A stretch of DNA of 64,000 nt from Chrysogorgia sp. JL179-B06 (taxonomy: Eukaryota > Cnidaria > Anthozoa > Scleralcyonacea > Chrysogorgiidae). Numbering within the stretch: the first letter of the stretch is position 1; every line of letters starts with the position of its first letter. A model generated the notes under the pieces. The model saw only the letters and a program-made list of their open reading frames with translations. It did not search any database and was not told the origin of the DNA. A program made the position numbers and the translations under genes. This document shows, piece after piece, positions 46,173-57,790 of the stretch. Location of the stretch: assembly GCA_035772405.1 (NCBI GenBank), contig JAYKKM010000351.1, forward strand, positions 4,990,001 through 5,054,000. Reading direction: 5' to 3'.

Positions 46173-46665
46173 AGTTTATCTTTGCAGGAATCTGTCCAAC
46201 ATGTCCATCCTTAATTTCTTCTTAAAACTGGACAGGAAGGATGCTTGCTTTAATTCGTTGTCCAATTCATTCCAAATTTTCACTCCTCTATAGTGGCGCT
46301 CATGAATATTTGATCTTTTCCTAAATTTGTAACACAAGTATGGCGGGGCAAGGTTATGGATGCCTTTATACATCAACACAGCTGCATCTCTAAAAATCAG
46401 TTGCTGCTTAATCGGGAGCCAGTTGAGCTCGCGTAACACAGGTGAAATACTGTATGTTCAAACTTTCTAGTGTTAGTAACTATTCTACATGCAAAGTTGT
46501 GCACTAATTGTAATCTGTATCTAATTGTACTAATTGTATCTGCCAGATAGGCATTTACCCACACTTCACTACAATACACAGCCCCACACTTAAATACTAA
46601 ATACCCAATACTACAATACGCAGCCCTACACTTCACTAAAATATTGGAAATACGGTAATGCAAAT
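46173..46665 (-). pseudogene. LINE (CR1/L2-like) reverse transcriptase C-terminal fragment
   Basis: Two overlapping minus frames. 46665-46400 carries FKCGAVYCSEVWVN and RLQLVHNFACRIVTNTRKFEH, the thumb region after the RT core. 46440-46176 carries LRELNWLPIKQQLIFRDA, LAPPYLCYKFRKRS and KIWNELDNEL, the conserved LINE C-terminus. A one-base slip joins them, and ~30 residues after RSNIHERH are missing. No endonuclease or catalytic RT motifs remain. Confidence 0.8.
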
Positions 46666-46679
46666 GCATCATCGTCCTT

Positions 46680-47615
46680 GCATTAGGGCTGCCCCTAGAC
46701 CTTGTTGCCTTGCATCACATTGGACGACCAGTTCTTTGCATGAGTTGTAGTATCGTAATACTGGAGCTGATGTTAGATCAACTTTTATACCCTCAGTTGT
46801 CAGCAAATGCCCATGAATTGGACTTGTTTGGAAGGTATGTTGAATTTTGTCTTGTTGAGTCGTATACCTGTCTGTTGGCATCGCTGCAGCAGGTTTGTTA
46901 GCTTCTGATCATGATCTTTGATTGCTTCCTCCATGAAGTCACCAACTCCAAATACCAAAATGTCGTCGGCTATTGAAATAGTACACCACCAATGTCACCA
47001 ATCGTTTGATATAGCCTTTTTGTGGAATATTTCGGAGGAAACGCTTGTGCCAAAGGGGAGTCGTAGCCATCTGAATCTTCCAAACGGTGTTGAAAATGTG
47101 GTGAGAAGACTACTTTCCTCATCCAGTGATACATGCCAGCATCCTGCCTGCAGGTCAAATGTCGAGAACACCTTGGCTTTTGATAATTCTGGAATTTAAG
47201 CATGTCATTAGGGTGGGTAGTTGGTTAGGTAACCACTTTTCTTCCTTGTCACTACAATGTTGTTTACTCAGTCAGTGGATTGTTCTACAGGAGCAATGAT
47301 TCCATTTGCAACCATTTCTTCAAGGGATTTTTTCAACTCTGGCTTGAGTGCTACTGGTATTGAATGGGTTGATAAGACTACTGGTGTTATGGTTTCATCT
47401 ACTTCAAAGTGGGCAACACCAAATAATTGACCCAGTTCATCATTGAACACAGTTGCATATTGTTTGATGATGTTATCATCTGCTTTGATGGATGCCAATT
47501 GGTAAAACTTCTTGGTATTCACAGTAATAATATGCATTTTCTGAATTGCTTAGAACCCACAATTGGTGTCAGATTCTTGTCGGTGTCGGTGACGATGAAG
47601 TTGCAGGGCCTATTT
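46680..47615 (-). pseudogene. Ty3/gypsy RT and RNase H fragment
   Basis: From 47615 downwards: a short protease/RT linker; HFEVDETITPVVLSTHSIPVALKPELKKSLEEM split only for description (47400-47290), the typical N-terminal RT block; VNNIVVTRKKSG; FSTFDLQAGCWHVSLD (motif A, ~47180-47130); LPFGTSVSSEIF (motif B); ADDILVFG (motif C Asp pair, ~46970-46950); and, in RNase H, APVLRYYNSCKELVVQCDARQQG (~46770-46700). Several frameshifts and stops. The 3' continuation towards integrase is replaced by the LINE fragment and the pseudogene. Confidence 0.82.
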
Positions 47616-47628
47616 TAACCTATACGCT

Positions 47629-47665
<37 letters not shown>

Positions 47666-47709
47666 ATGCCCTCCCCAGCCCCCTCACTGGCCCCCACAGT
47701 TAGGAATTT

Positions 47710-47775
<66 letters not shown>
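47629..47775. repeat. G35 run and C64 run on one strand
   Basis: 35 uninterrupted G (47629-47663), 48 bp of C-rich spacer, then 64 uninterrupted C (47712-47775). They can pair as a very stable hairpin or form G-quadruplex/i-motif structures. Glycine and proline runs in the open frames here are artefacts. Exact lengths are likely unreliable in the assembly. Confidence 0.9.
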
Positions 47776-48510
47776 AGTGAAAGGTCCCTTTCAATATTTT
47801 GAATATCAAATTTCAAATCACGAGGGCACAAAAGCACAACGTGAAATTAATATACCTTAATAAATGGATAAATGGATTAACGGTGTCGATCCTTGTAATA
47901 ATACAAGCTCTCTACTTCGTGTAAGTATAACATTAGGGTATTCATGGATGATGTTTGATAAATGGATTAAAATTGGGTGATTACCACAACGTCATAACAA
48001 TCGCGTTATAATAATAATAATTTAACAATAATTTATTTGAATACGTAACGCCTAGGAGCAAAAAATGCTCGTTAAAACACGCACGTATATGTATATCTAA
48101 TACAACTAGAAATACGTTATACGCAACACCCCTCGCCCGCTTATACTGTTTGAAACTTTTATAGCGTACAGGTAGTTGCTAATTTACTATTGTAAATTTT
48201 TGGGTGCAGTGCCTGGCACCTCATGCACTGAACAGAATAGTGGGGAAGTTAATACTGCTGTTTCTACCATAAATCACTAAGAAAGAAATTACAGTACTTG
48301 TCTCACACTATTGATGATTCATCAAGGCCAGCGAGAGCAAAATCCGGGCCCCAGGACTGACATGTGTACCCATCCCCTAAATTTCCATGAGATGTATGAA
48401 TGATCCCTTAATTGCAAGTATATATTTTTAGATACGTCATACCTTTATAATGTCATTGTATGGTAGTAACAGTACAGCATAATATACAATTATTGGATGA
48501 GGTTGAGCAT
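47776..48510. other. unassigned AT-rich stretch
   Basis: Contains a terminus-like word ACTAGAAATACGTTATACGCAACACCCCTCGCCCGC near 48107 (quoted in parts: ACTAGAAATACG and CCCCTCGCCCGC) that recurs at 52760-52790 and, inverted, at 52225-52258 and 60045-60080. It therefore belongs to the GC-rich hairpin family. No gene. Confidence 0.45.
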
Positions 48511-48602
48511 CATGACATCAAGAATTATCCAGACCGAGGTCAATGTTACCTGCCAAGCAGATAACTTTGATCGAGGTCTGGATAACTCTTAATATCATGC
48601 AT
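48511..48602. repeat. foldback MITE of the GACCTCGGTC family, copy 2
   Basis: CATGACATCAAGAATTATC...GACCGAGGTCAATGTTA pairs with TAACTTTGATCGAGGTC...GATAACTCTTAATATCATG. Same family as 38217-38312. Confidence 0.7.
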
Positions 48603-48844
48603 ATACATTGTTCAAGATAATCTTACTAAAAATATAGAAACAAATCTACTACAGGCATTTTTTATTTTGTAATTTTTGCACGCTTGGTCCTAGTGACGTA
48701 ATCACCGTTAAATAATTTTTGTTTTGGACATCTCCGTGCAATAATTCACAGTATTCAACAGAAATGAGGTCGCACCTGCCAGAGATAATAAACCAATAAG
48801 AAACGAGAATGAATTTTAATTTTTTAATTTTTTAATTTACAGAA

Positions 48845-49687
48845 CTATGTATAGCTGACCAGATCTCGATTTGTTAAATTTTGCGTTTGTTTGTTTATTT
48901 GTGTGTCGGCATTACATCATCCATATGTGCTCGAAAGTGACTCAACTGCGCATGTTCCGCTACACGCTGCCTGTTTGTTTATAGCTTCTCGAAGTTCTCG
49001 ACAATTCCTTCACAGGAAATTCACGTTGTTTATGTCTTTATTTTGTCTTTACTTTTTCGTGGAAGTATTCATCAAGGCCATGAAGGTTTCAGTGGCCAGT
49101 CTTGAGAAAAGCAGTGCTCTTTCATGAGTTTATCAGCGCTGTTAACAGCACAAGCTATTGGGCTTCCAGTTACGAAGTGCAACTCGACAACCATCGACAA
49201 TATATTTATAGTACAAGGAGACAACATGTACTTGAATGCTTTTAACCATGATCTCATTCCTCGTCAGGGATTTCTGTCGTTGAACAACTTACCAACCGTT
49301 GTTTGTTGCTGTTGGTTAGAAGACAACTTGTCCTGTCGATCAGTGATCGACACAAATATATCGCCCGTTGAGGCACAAAAATATATTGATCATCTACCCT
49401 TGTGGTGGAGCCCGTTGAGGAACAAAACAATATTGATCTGCCCAACTGTATATGTAATAAACTGTACATGGAACTGTCTTCAAGAAATTATTTACCTCGA
49501 CTTTGTGAAAATTCAGTGGATTTGTCCATTTTGTGAAAATTCAGTGCACAATGGAAATTATTTGTGTGCCATGGATAACCATAATATTTGGTATGCAGTA
49601 AATACAATATTACAAGTTATTTGGGAAAATAAAATACAGTGGTTGCAGTTGACTGTGGTGTATTCCCAAACGACAATTACAGTATAA
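48845..49687 (+). pseudogene. cysteine-protease-like fragment of an uncharacterised mobile family
   Basis: The clearest part is the 187-codon frame 49124-49687, beginning MSLSALLTAQAIGLPV and including IDNIFIVQGDNMYLNAFNHD and FLSLNNLPTVVCCCW. Directly upstream in the same frame, after a stop, lies EKQCSF; a Gln-Cys pair there would fit the catalytic Cys of OTU/Ulp1-type proteases. A repeated P(V/L)EAQ/EEQNNID motif follows in two frames. From memory such G-x-QC...LP-x-VV proteins accompany repetitive genes in invertebrates. Function is unproven and the copy is broken. An inverted, diverged copy lies at 53945-54360. Confidence 0.4.
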
Positions 49688-50579
49688 TATGTGGAGTCGT
49701 GGACATGTGCAATGAACTAATACATCAAAGATCTTGAAAGTATCGCATTCTCAACAATAAAATTTAGACGATATAAATAATGCTGCAACATTATTGTAAA
49801 CATCTGTTACATACCATTTCTGGTATTTATTTAGTCAGCGCCTATTTGTTTAGCGCTTGCTTTGTCATAACATACATGTATCAGACACTTGCGATTCCGC
49901 TGACAGATTTGCCACAGTAAGAAGCATGATTTATAGTGGCAGTGATTTATCAGAAATTTTTTTGCCAATCACCAACTACATACTGTAGTCATAATGTATA
50001 CTGTGTATCCAGTCAAAAGCCTTGCCAATTATATTCAGATAAGTGATAGTCATTTGTAATTTAAGTCTGCTGTACGGTATTTAAAATAATTGATAGAAAT
50101 GTGTACATACTACAGTGGGTTCATGTTTGAAATTTTATCAAATTAGGCTTCCCATGACTTTTGAGGCAGCACTTCCCCTTGCGATAGTAACTTCTAGTCT
50201 ATTGCCTTAATTGACAATACTGCATTTGTAGGATTGATATAACTTTCAAGTTATAATTAGTTTTTGTAACATATTGTACATATATATATGAATATGTGTA
50301 ATACATTTATATTTGTAATAAATAATAATTGTAATTTGTTAGGAAACAGGACCTCATCAATACCAGTGTTAGCATTGAACAGGTCCTGTATTAATGTTGT
50401 TGTATTATTCTTGTTATCTTTATTATTATTATTAATAATGCCTAAACCTTTCCCAATCCCAGAGTGTTGTCAGACTTGTGTATACCGGTTCCAAAAAATT
50501 GACGAACCTATTCTTCTGCTGGAAAACCTCTATTGCTTTCATAATATTAAATGCACATATATAACCTATATTCAGGATG
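49688..50579. other. non-coding stretch
   Basis: AT-rich. An open frame at 50288-50608 has a hydrophobic stretch from TTATTATT simple sequence and no support as a gene. Confidence 0.45.
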
Positions 50580-51010
50580 ACATAATTATGTCTCCTCAGT
50601 CTTTTTAAATATAGCCTGCGTGCAGGCTCTCCCGGGAAGGGATTTTAAATATAGTGTTTTTTGTTTATCCCCCTGGCCCATTTCAATGTTGATTTCTACA
50701 CAGAAAATTGAACCTGAAGTGGTTTCTTGCAATTAGGAACAACATTGCACAGCGGGGCAGGGGATTTTTCTTGCTAAAGTGGTAAAAATATCTAATTCAA
50801 GTGTGGATGATCTAGCTGACATAGTACTCGCTAGTTGTTCCCATAACAATGTCTGCTGACAGTGTCGACATACCCAATATCAATATAATCCAATATAAGC
50901 TGTATTTTACATTGCAAGCCTAGGACCAGCATTGTCCAAGCCTATCCACAGACACAATATTAAACTTGTGGCCCACTAGGCCTGTGCATATACAGTATAC
51001 TGTAGGCCTA
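50580..51010. repeat. partial third copy of the ~630-bp repeat
   Basis: GCAAGCCTAGGACCAGCATTGTCCA (parts: GCAAGCCTAGGACC, GCATTGTCC) and adjoining words match 55740-55790. Diverged and truncated. Confidence 0.55.
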
Positions 51011-51075
51011 ACATGTTTATGGACATTCAACAGACATTCACTAACGTTTCGAGCGAAAGCCTAACCCGAAAGTCT
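51011..51075 (-). repeat. Penelope-type ribozyme-like relic
   Basis: Minus strand reads GGCTTTCGCTCGAAACGTTAG near 51063-51042, the GAAACGT end of the motif family, without a clear CTGATGA half. Confidence 0.4.
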
Positions 51076-51387
51076 CAACACAATCAAAAAGTTACTGTAA
51101 TAAACGATAAAGTAGTGAAGGCAGTGGCTATTCGTACGGTAGCAGTAAAGCGGTAGTCTTTTAGAATTCAACGAAATGCTAATCCTAATATCACCAAAAT
51201 ACTAAACCTAACCAAATTACTAACCCTAACAAAAAAAACTATTTGAAAAGGCATATTAATGTTTATCCAACTCGACCGGAAATCGCGGGTTGGGAAGTTA
51301 CGAACGCCTTGTTTATATCTCTGTATTACAAATATATAGACACTTAAAAGTTCAAATAAAATGCTTAACACACACTCACAGTAATTT
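51076..51387. other. non-coding spacer
   Basis: Short irregular CTAACC/CTAACCC words at 51200-51235; too few for a telomeric tract. No gene. Confidence 0.4.
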
Positions 51388-51388
51388 A

Positions 51389-52626
51389 TCCCCTCGCCCG
51401 GCGCGAAGCGCCGGCCGAAGGCCGAAGGCCTGAGGGCGAGGGTGCTAATATCGACCGGCGTTTAGTCCCTTATCACGCGAGATCCAAGCCGTTCCTAGAT
51501 CTAGGATCAGTTTATAGATTTATATATATATATATATGCATCAACCGTCCTCATGCGCGACATCGGAAAATGTGGCACTGGTAACTAGATACTCAGATTA
51601 AATTGAACCGTCACAAGAGACATAGTTTTTTGAGGAAATAGAAATCCGAGTTCGAGTATGTATTTTGACTCGCTAATTCCAAATCTGTTTTCAAATTGAA
51701 AACGGTTATATATTGATCGAGATTATCATAGCCGACCAAGCCCGGACTAATTTCTAAGTACATAAACCATTTTTACGAAGGGTATTCACGTTCTCGTAAT
51801 ATAGTAGACACATATGTTATGTATTTTGACTCGCTAATTCCAAATCTGTTTTCAGGAATTGAAAACGGTTATATATTGATCGAGATAACGTTCAAAATAA
51901 TATACGATGAAGTGACCAGTTTATAATCGACTAAATTTCTAAGTACATAAACCGTTTTTACGAAGGGTACTCACGTTCTCGTAATATAGTAAACGCGTAT
52001 GTTATGTATGTTGACTCGCTAATTCCAAATCTGTTTTTCAGAGTTTAAATCGGTTAAATATTGGCCGAGATAACGTTCAAACATTTCTTCGACGAAACGG
52101 GCTTTTGGAAATATTTGTGAATTTTTGCAAAACAGAAATACACGGCCACGGCGTGCGAGGTCTGGGCACCATGGATCGAGAAATTCCCGTAGGGGGGGGG
52201 GGGGGGGGGGGGGCGTAGAAAAGGCGGGCGAGGGGATTATTGCGAATTCGTATTTCTAGTTTACCTGTATTCGTGTGCGAGCAAAGTATCCATAGGCATA
52301 GATGAGTCAGTTTCAAAATAAAACTTGCTTGTCCGTCAACACTACATTCTGCAGTTTCGACATGACATCATGAGTGTTTGTTCAAAACAAACATGGCTTG
52401 TTTTGATGTAATTATATATCTTTTGTCGCGGTTTCAAATACCGTTTCAATTTACCAGGCCCAAATTTTCCGATGTCGCGCAATCGACGGTTGATGCATAT
52501 ATATAAATATACCTATAAACTCGATTCTACTTTGCCCACACAGTCCTAACCAATCCCCGTGATAAGGGACTAAACGCCGGTCGATATTAGCACCCTCGCC
52601 CTCAGGCGTTCGGCCTTCGAGGGGAT
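51389..52626. mobile_element. GC-rich hairpin MITE family, copy A (composite)
   Basis: The left end TCCCCTCGCCCGGCGCGAAG begins with a GGCGCGAAGCGCC hairpin and continues to GGTGCTAATATCGACCGGCG. The same block is inverted at 52555-52622. TTA flanks both ends (51388-51390 region and 52623-52625), suggesting a TTA target. The interior has three ~165-bp subrepeats starting GACTCGCTAATTCCAAATCTG (51668, 51830, 52013), a G22 run at 52192-52213 and an internal terminus GCGGGCGAGGGGATTATTGCG at 52227. So copy A is probably one unit inserted next to another. Confidence 0.72.
52192..52213. repeat. G22 homopolymer in MITE copy A
   Basis: Occupies the same place within the element as the G25 run at 60011-60035 in copy B. 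Confidence 0.9.
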
Positions 52627-53944
52627 TACAATAAAAATAGAACAATATTAAGAATAGGTTTTACACGTTACTAGTAGAGTATATGTTGATATTGGCTATG
52701 TATTACACAATAGTAGAAAAAGTACTTGTAGTAGCTCCATATGAATATATATTACACTAGAAATACGTGTACGCAACAACCCCTCGCCCTTAATATTGCC
52801 AAACTGAACAGATTTTCAAACTGCTTATTTTTTGGGTGCAATTTGTGGGTAGTGTACTGAACAGAACCCAAGTGGGAAAGTCTGTCAACACTAAATTGTC
52901 TCGCAGGCAGGTTTAGAAACCAATTGTGTAACTATTGATTATTGAAATTAATAATTAATTTTAATAATTATTAATTTAAATAATAATTTTATTAACTAGG
53001 AGTTCTTATCAGAAGTGAAATGCTGCCTCTGGGGAGCAGTGGGTTGCCAGCAGAATGATAAATGATGCGACATTTTCTATAGCCTGTAGAATCTACTGAC
53101 TACACCACATTGTAATATTAAAATAACATACGGTGATCATATGGCGCGTTTATAATGTAAAAATTCAATGTGACCATTTGAACGCTATACATCTAATTCG
53201 AACAACAATACTCGAAACTAGCCTCGCGAAGTTATAAATTTTCCTCATATTTCAAATCGAATAAACGAACGGGCGGTAGGCGTAAACTCGGGCTACTACT
53301 TGAACTTGTGTATGTAAAAGTACGGAACACAACGTATGCACTGCACAACGTATCCATATACCGCAATTTGAAAGCCAACGAATGTAGCTATGTTTATATT
53401 GAAGTAAAAGCTAAAATTTGGATATCTAAATTTAAACAATGTCGAACTGCGAACTATGTTGAACATTGTAGCTTTGTTTCAATAGAAACTAGTGTCACAC
53501 CCATTTTAACTTGTATAACTTTTGAAATACAGCAGCTACTGAGCTACACATGTAGAAGAACTTGTATAACTTTTGAAATACAGCAGCTACACATGTAGAA
53601 GAACTTTTAAAATTTAAATTTCTGATGTAATATTAACGAATGTTTTCGAAGCGCTCCGTGGAAACCCCGCGCTTGATCACACGAATATGACATATCACGA
53701 ATATCAAGGCATGTTCGATATTGCGCTTTTTTAATAAACTAAGTAAGTTAGAACAATAACGTTTACGTATATTGTAGACAGAAAAATTATCTTTGTTTTA
53801 AGGTATAAGAGAGCTTGTAGGGTTGAATATTTGTCAAGAAAACGTCGACGTATTTGGGTTAAAGTACGATGCTGTTTTGAAGATGGCGGCCAAATTATAT
53901 CTTTGCTTATATATAAGGTCTAATGTCTAATGCACGAGTTGTTT
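52627..53944. other. non-coding stretch with short repeats
   Basis: Includes another GC-rich family terminus near 52760-52795, an ATTAATAATT simple stretch at 52940-52995 and a tandem duplication of ACTTGTATAACTTTTGAAAT (53510 and 53560) followed by ACAGCAGCTAC. The open frame 53308-53598 spans that duplication and is not supported as a gene. Confidence 0.5.
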
Positions 53945-54360
53945 GACTTGTCTAATGTCTTCTAACCAACGGCAACAAACAACAGTTGGTAAGTTGCATG
54001 TTCAACGACAGAAATCCCTCACGAGGTTGTTAAAAGCATTCAAGTACATGTTGTATCCTTGTACTGAGACATAATTGTCGATGGACGATGGTGGTCGAGT
54101 TCCACTCGATAACTGGAATAGTTTGTGCTGTTAACAGCGGTGATAAACTGATGAAAGAGCACTGCTTTCCTCGAGATTGCCCACTGAAACCTTATGGCCT
54201 TGATGAATACTTCCACCGTAGTTTTCTGTATCGAAGCTAGCAGCGTACTTGAGTCACTTTCGAGCTCATATATAAATGACGTAATGCCGACAAACGCAAC
54301 ATTGCAAACAAACTATAAATCGAGATCTTGTCAGCGATACATAGCTCGGGAAAAGGACTG
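53945..54360 (-). pseudogene. inverted copy of the cysteine-protease-like family
   Basis: Reverse complement of 48845-49330 with many substitutions and indels. Shared words include GAAAGCAGTGCTCTTTCAT, CGCTGTTAACAGCACAA, ACAACATGTACTTGAATGC and TGTTTGTTGC. No open frame of length survives. Confidence 0.65.
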
Positions 54361-54560
54361 GGCACGAGTTAACACAGAGTAACGTCAAGAATAGTGTGCT
54401 GCCTCCCTGAGGGGAGGCAGCAATTATATATTACATAATTAAAGTTAATTATGTCAGTTATGGTTTTAATAATAAATTTCAACATGCATGTTTACAGTAA
54501 CAGTGGCATAGTGGCATTTTACTCAAAGCACAATTGTATTCACAAGACTGCATAACCTTG
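54361..54560. other. non-coding spacer
   Basis: Small CTGCCTCCC...GGGAGGCAG hairpin at 54398-54420, otherwise nothing. Confidence 0.4.
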
Positions 54561-54564
54561 TACA

Positions 54565-54700
54565 TACATGTACCCTACTGTAATAATGTAATCTGCATGT
54601 TCCTTATTGCCTAATTGTCAGTATAAGCAGATACATGTACCCTACTGTAATAATGTAATCTGCATGTTCCTTATTGTCTAATTGTTAGTATAAGCAGATG
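54565..54700. repeat. 67-bp tandem duplication
   Basis: ACATGTACCCTACTGTAATA through CTAATTGTCAGTATAAGCAG is repeated twice in direct tandem with two or three differences. Confidence 0.85.
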
Positions 54701-54734
54701 CCAAAAGATTCAATACCTAAATTTATCCGAGACC

Positions 54735-55935
54735 AAATTGATAAGCTTGATAAACCTTTATTATTTTAAAGACTTCTGTTTCTTAACTTTTATTAATATT
54801 ATATAATTATGCACATACATGGACCAGTATTTCAATGGCATTCAAGTGCCGGTAACACAATTTCAAAAAATGAAATGACAAAAGCCCATAATATACAACA
54901 AAGAACGATATTGCTTAATCTAATTATTTCACCAATATATATAGTAATTCAGGATGAAATTATTTTCAGCTGCTTCTTGTCAGTGAGGTGATACCACTTG
55001 TTTAATCCCTAACATGTTCCCCTAACACAGTGAGTATTAACCTACCCAATTGTACATTATACAGTATTTATCCTTCAAAAGCTGCGGCACTGTCCAGGCC
55101 TACTATCCAGGACAAAGGTGAATTTAAACAGACACACTAAGCCATTGGCCAAGGGCATGCCATAATATCAGATGAGCGTAAAATAAATGCTGATTGTTAT
55201 AGCCAGTATGGTGTATGTTTACAGTTTACACTATTAAAGTCAATAAAATGAAAGCCAGGCCCAGGTTGTGGCTGGCCAGGTTGGTCCTATAGACTTACAA
55301 TATAATATGTAAACACAGCTAAAGTCTGTAATTTTTGAGTTTTGCAATGAGTGTTGTCTGACTATATATTGATAAGCTCGATAAAACTTTTATTCTGTTA
55401 AAAGACTTCTGTTGCTTTTATTAATATATAATCTTATTATATTATAAAATTATGCATACATGTACCGGTATTTCAATGGTATTCAAGCCGTGGTAACACA
55501 TTTCAAAAACATGAAATGACAAAAGTCCATAATATGCAACAAAGAACATTTCTTAATCTAATTATTTCACCAATATATCATTAATTCAAGATGAAATTCC
55601 CTTCAGCTGCTTGTTGTCAGTGAGATGATACCTGCAGTTGTTTAATCCCTAATGTGTTCCCCTGACACAGTGAGTGTTAACCTATACAGTATCTATATAT
55701 ACAGTATATATCCTACAAAAGATGTGTAAATATATACATTGTAAGCCTAGGACTGGCATTGTCTAGGCCTAATACAGGACCAAGGTGTTTAGACAAACAC
55801 ACTAAGCCATTGGCCAGACCAGCATGCCATCAGATGAGCGCATAAACACTGATTGTTATAACCAGTGTGGTGCATGTTGATGTTATAATTTTAAATCTCG
55901 GTTGCCATGACGCCATGCCAAAAGTGAAATGTTCC
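54735..55935. repeat. two direct copies of a ~630-bp repeat
   Basis: 54735-55350 and 55365-55935 align over their length: GATAAGCTTGATAAA, TATTTCAATGG, ATGAAATGACAAAAG, TTAATCTAATTATTTCACCA, TTGTCAGTGAG and CATCAGATGAGCG recur in order. A third partial copy is at 50580-51010. Open frames are short and unsupported. Confidence 0.75.
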
Positions 55936-56460
55936 GATCATAATATATTTTCAAGTACTAACTCTAAGAACTCATTCTACATATCTAATGAAAGCTTGAT
56001 TAACAGCCTCTGACATACCTACACAAATATTTTTGTAACTTACGCTTGGATATTCAGACGACGATATCTTTTGAACTACTAACTCTAGAAAATCGTGCTA
56101 TACATCAAATAAAAGCCTGAATAACATACTTGGGTATGTTTGAAAAACTAGCTTTGTAACTGACTAACAGGTTTAGAAAAACGAAAACGGGTTTACCTTT
56201 AGTTTTGACGCCACGTATAAAACTTGATTTACGAACTTGATTTACGAACTTGACATTTCCGACGACGATATATTGCATTTCACTGCCTTTTCACGATCTT
56301 TTTGAACTCAAATCTTCATTCACCGTATAACCCGACAAAACACGTACTTTTCTTTTAGTTACCAGGGCCAAATTTCCCTATACCGCGCATGATACACGAT
56401 GATCTTCAATATATATAAATATATAAACTGCATGCAATTCTGGATTCGCTTGCATTTCCC
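55936..56460. other. non-coding spacer
   Basis: Weak internal repeats (TACTAACTCTA near 55957 and 56078; ACGAACTTGATTT twice near 56229). No gene. Confidence 0.4.
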
Positions 56461-56461
56461 G

Positions 56462-56552
56462 TGAAAAGGGACTAAACGCCGGTCGATATTAGCACCCTCG
56501 CCCTCAGGCCTTCGGCCTTCAGCCGGCGCTTCGCGCCGGGCGAGGGGATAAT
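56462..56552. mobile_element. GC-rich hairpin MITE end (solo terminus)
   Basis: GGGACTAAACGCCGGTCGAT through GGCGCTTCGCGCCGGGCGAGGGGAT (in parts) is a full terminus of the family at 51389-52626. The matching opposite end is not evident nearby on this side. Confidence 0.65.
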
Positions 56553-56911
56553 AACATAGTCACCTCGGTTTCTTTTGTTTTAACAGGGACGTTTACTGTC
56601 GTATTTCCCTCATCAATACTGGATGAGGGACATTTAGAGTAAACATCCCTCATTACTATTTATGATATAAAATCACCGAACTCCTTATTCCTTGCATCTG
56701 CCCATTGTTCGTACAGTCGATCTTCTCTTACTTTCGAAACTTCCTTGTCGCTCACAAAGGAAAAGCGAAGAGCCATCATTCATTCCGAATAAAAAATACT
56801 CTATTTGCAAACCAAATTTATACCCAGATTCACTGAACCAATTCGATAAAGAGATTTTACAAAACGAAAGCATCCATTGTCTTGTTTATTTCCCGGTGAC
56901 AATGTGATTAC
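56553..56911. other. non-coding spacer
   Basis: A small CCCTCATCA...TGATGAGGG-like hairpin at 56607-56632. Overlapping open frames at 56685-56907 on both strands lack domains. Confidence 0.4.
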
Positions 56912-57081
56912 AAACTAAACACATGGTTTTGAGGGCCATTAGTGATTAAATGACCCCTCAAGCCTCGGGAGGGTTTTGTGGAAGTCCCTCGGGCCTACGA
57001 CCCTCGGGACTTCCACAAAACCCTCCCTCGGCTTTCGGGGACATTTAATCACTAATAGCCCTCAAAACCATGTGTTTACTT
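56912..57081. mobile_element. palindromic foldback element
   Basis: Near-perfect inverted repeat. Outer arms AAACACATGGTTTTGAGGGC / GCCCTCAAAACCATGTGTTT; inner arms GGGTTTTGTGGAAGTCCC / GGGACTTCCACAAAACCC around TCGGGCCTACGACCC. Design resembles 11780-11928, with different sequence. Confidence 0.85.
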
Positions 57082-57119
57082 ATAATAATTATAATGGGAT
57101 TAATCCAGATAAATATTTG

Positions 57120-57790
57120 GTCTAAACTCAACTTCTTTTAGCAGACTTTTAAAAATATTAAATTATCTTCTTGACGATTTGTTAATGGTAAACTATTCCA
57201 CAATCGGCTGATTATTAACGAGTAGGAATTTTTAAGCATTTTGTTTTAAATGGTAATTGTTCAAGTTTCGGAACCTCTAAGATTATAGCTAACTGTTCTT
57301 AACTTAAAAAATTGTTGAATGTACTGAGGTCCATGTTCTTTCTTACATTTAAAAAGTAAAACTAGTGATTGAAATATTTTCGGTTTGTGAGAGATTTAAT
57401 TTTCGCTTGATCAAGAAGGCTTTCCTAGGAACGGGTCTTGGTTGCATCCAGTATCGTTCTTAAGATATAGTAATTTGCATCTTCCAGTTTTCTAGATTCA
57501 GTCTTACCAATACCCACCAAAACCGGACTACAGTATTCAAGATGTGGTAAGATAAAAAAACTTGTACAGTCGTATCATCACATCTTGCAGTATGAATCGT
57601 TTAATTCTTCGGAGAGCTGCAGTTTTCGAATACGCTTATTAATTGATTCTTTATATGCACCTTGAATGTCAGTAAAGGGTCAATACTTAACCCAAGGATT
57701 TTTAAAGAGTCTTCAATGTCATAGAGTGATATGTTTAAGTTAGATTATATGTTTAAGTTAATTATACTATATGTTTAAGTTAGATTAGTC
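57120..57790 (-). pseudogene. LINE reverse transcriptase thumb/C-terminal fragment
   Basis: Minus strand in about three frames: LGVNIDPSLTFKVHIKNQLI (~57690-57640), then HLEYCSPVLVGIGKTESRKLEDANYYILRTIL in two pieces (57545-57450), characteristic of the region after the RT active site in CR1/Jockey-like LINEs. Many stops. Lies between the gag and RT pieces of the gypsy element, so it inserted into it or was carried by a later insertion. Confidence 0.7.

Noticed and set aside
47546..47860. Frame with poly-Gly and poly-Pro
   Set aside because: Explained entirely by the G35 and C64 homopolymers next to a retroelement fragment.
50288..50608. 106-codon frame with a hydrophobic segment
   Set aside because: The hydrophobic segment comes from TTATTATT simple sequence; no homologue recognised.
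56685..56907. Overlapping frames on both strands near 56.8 kb
   Set aside because: Short, mutually antisense and without domains.
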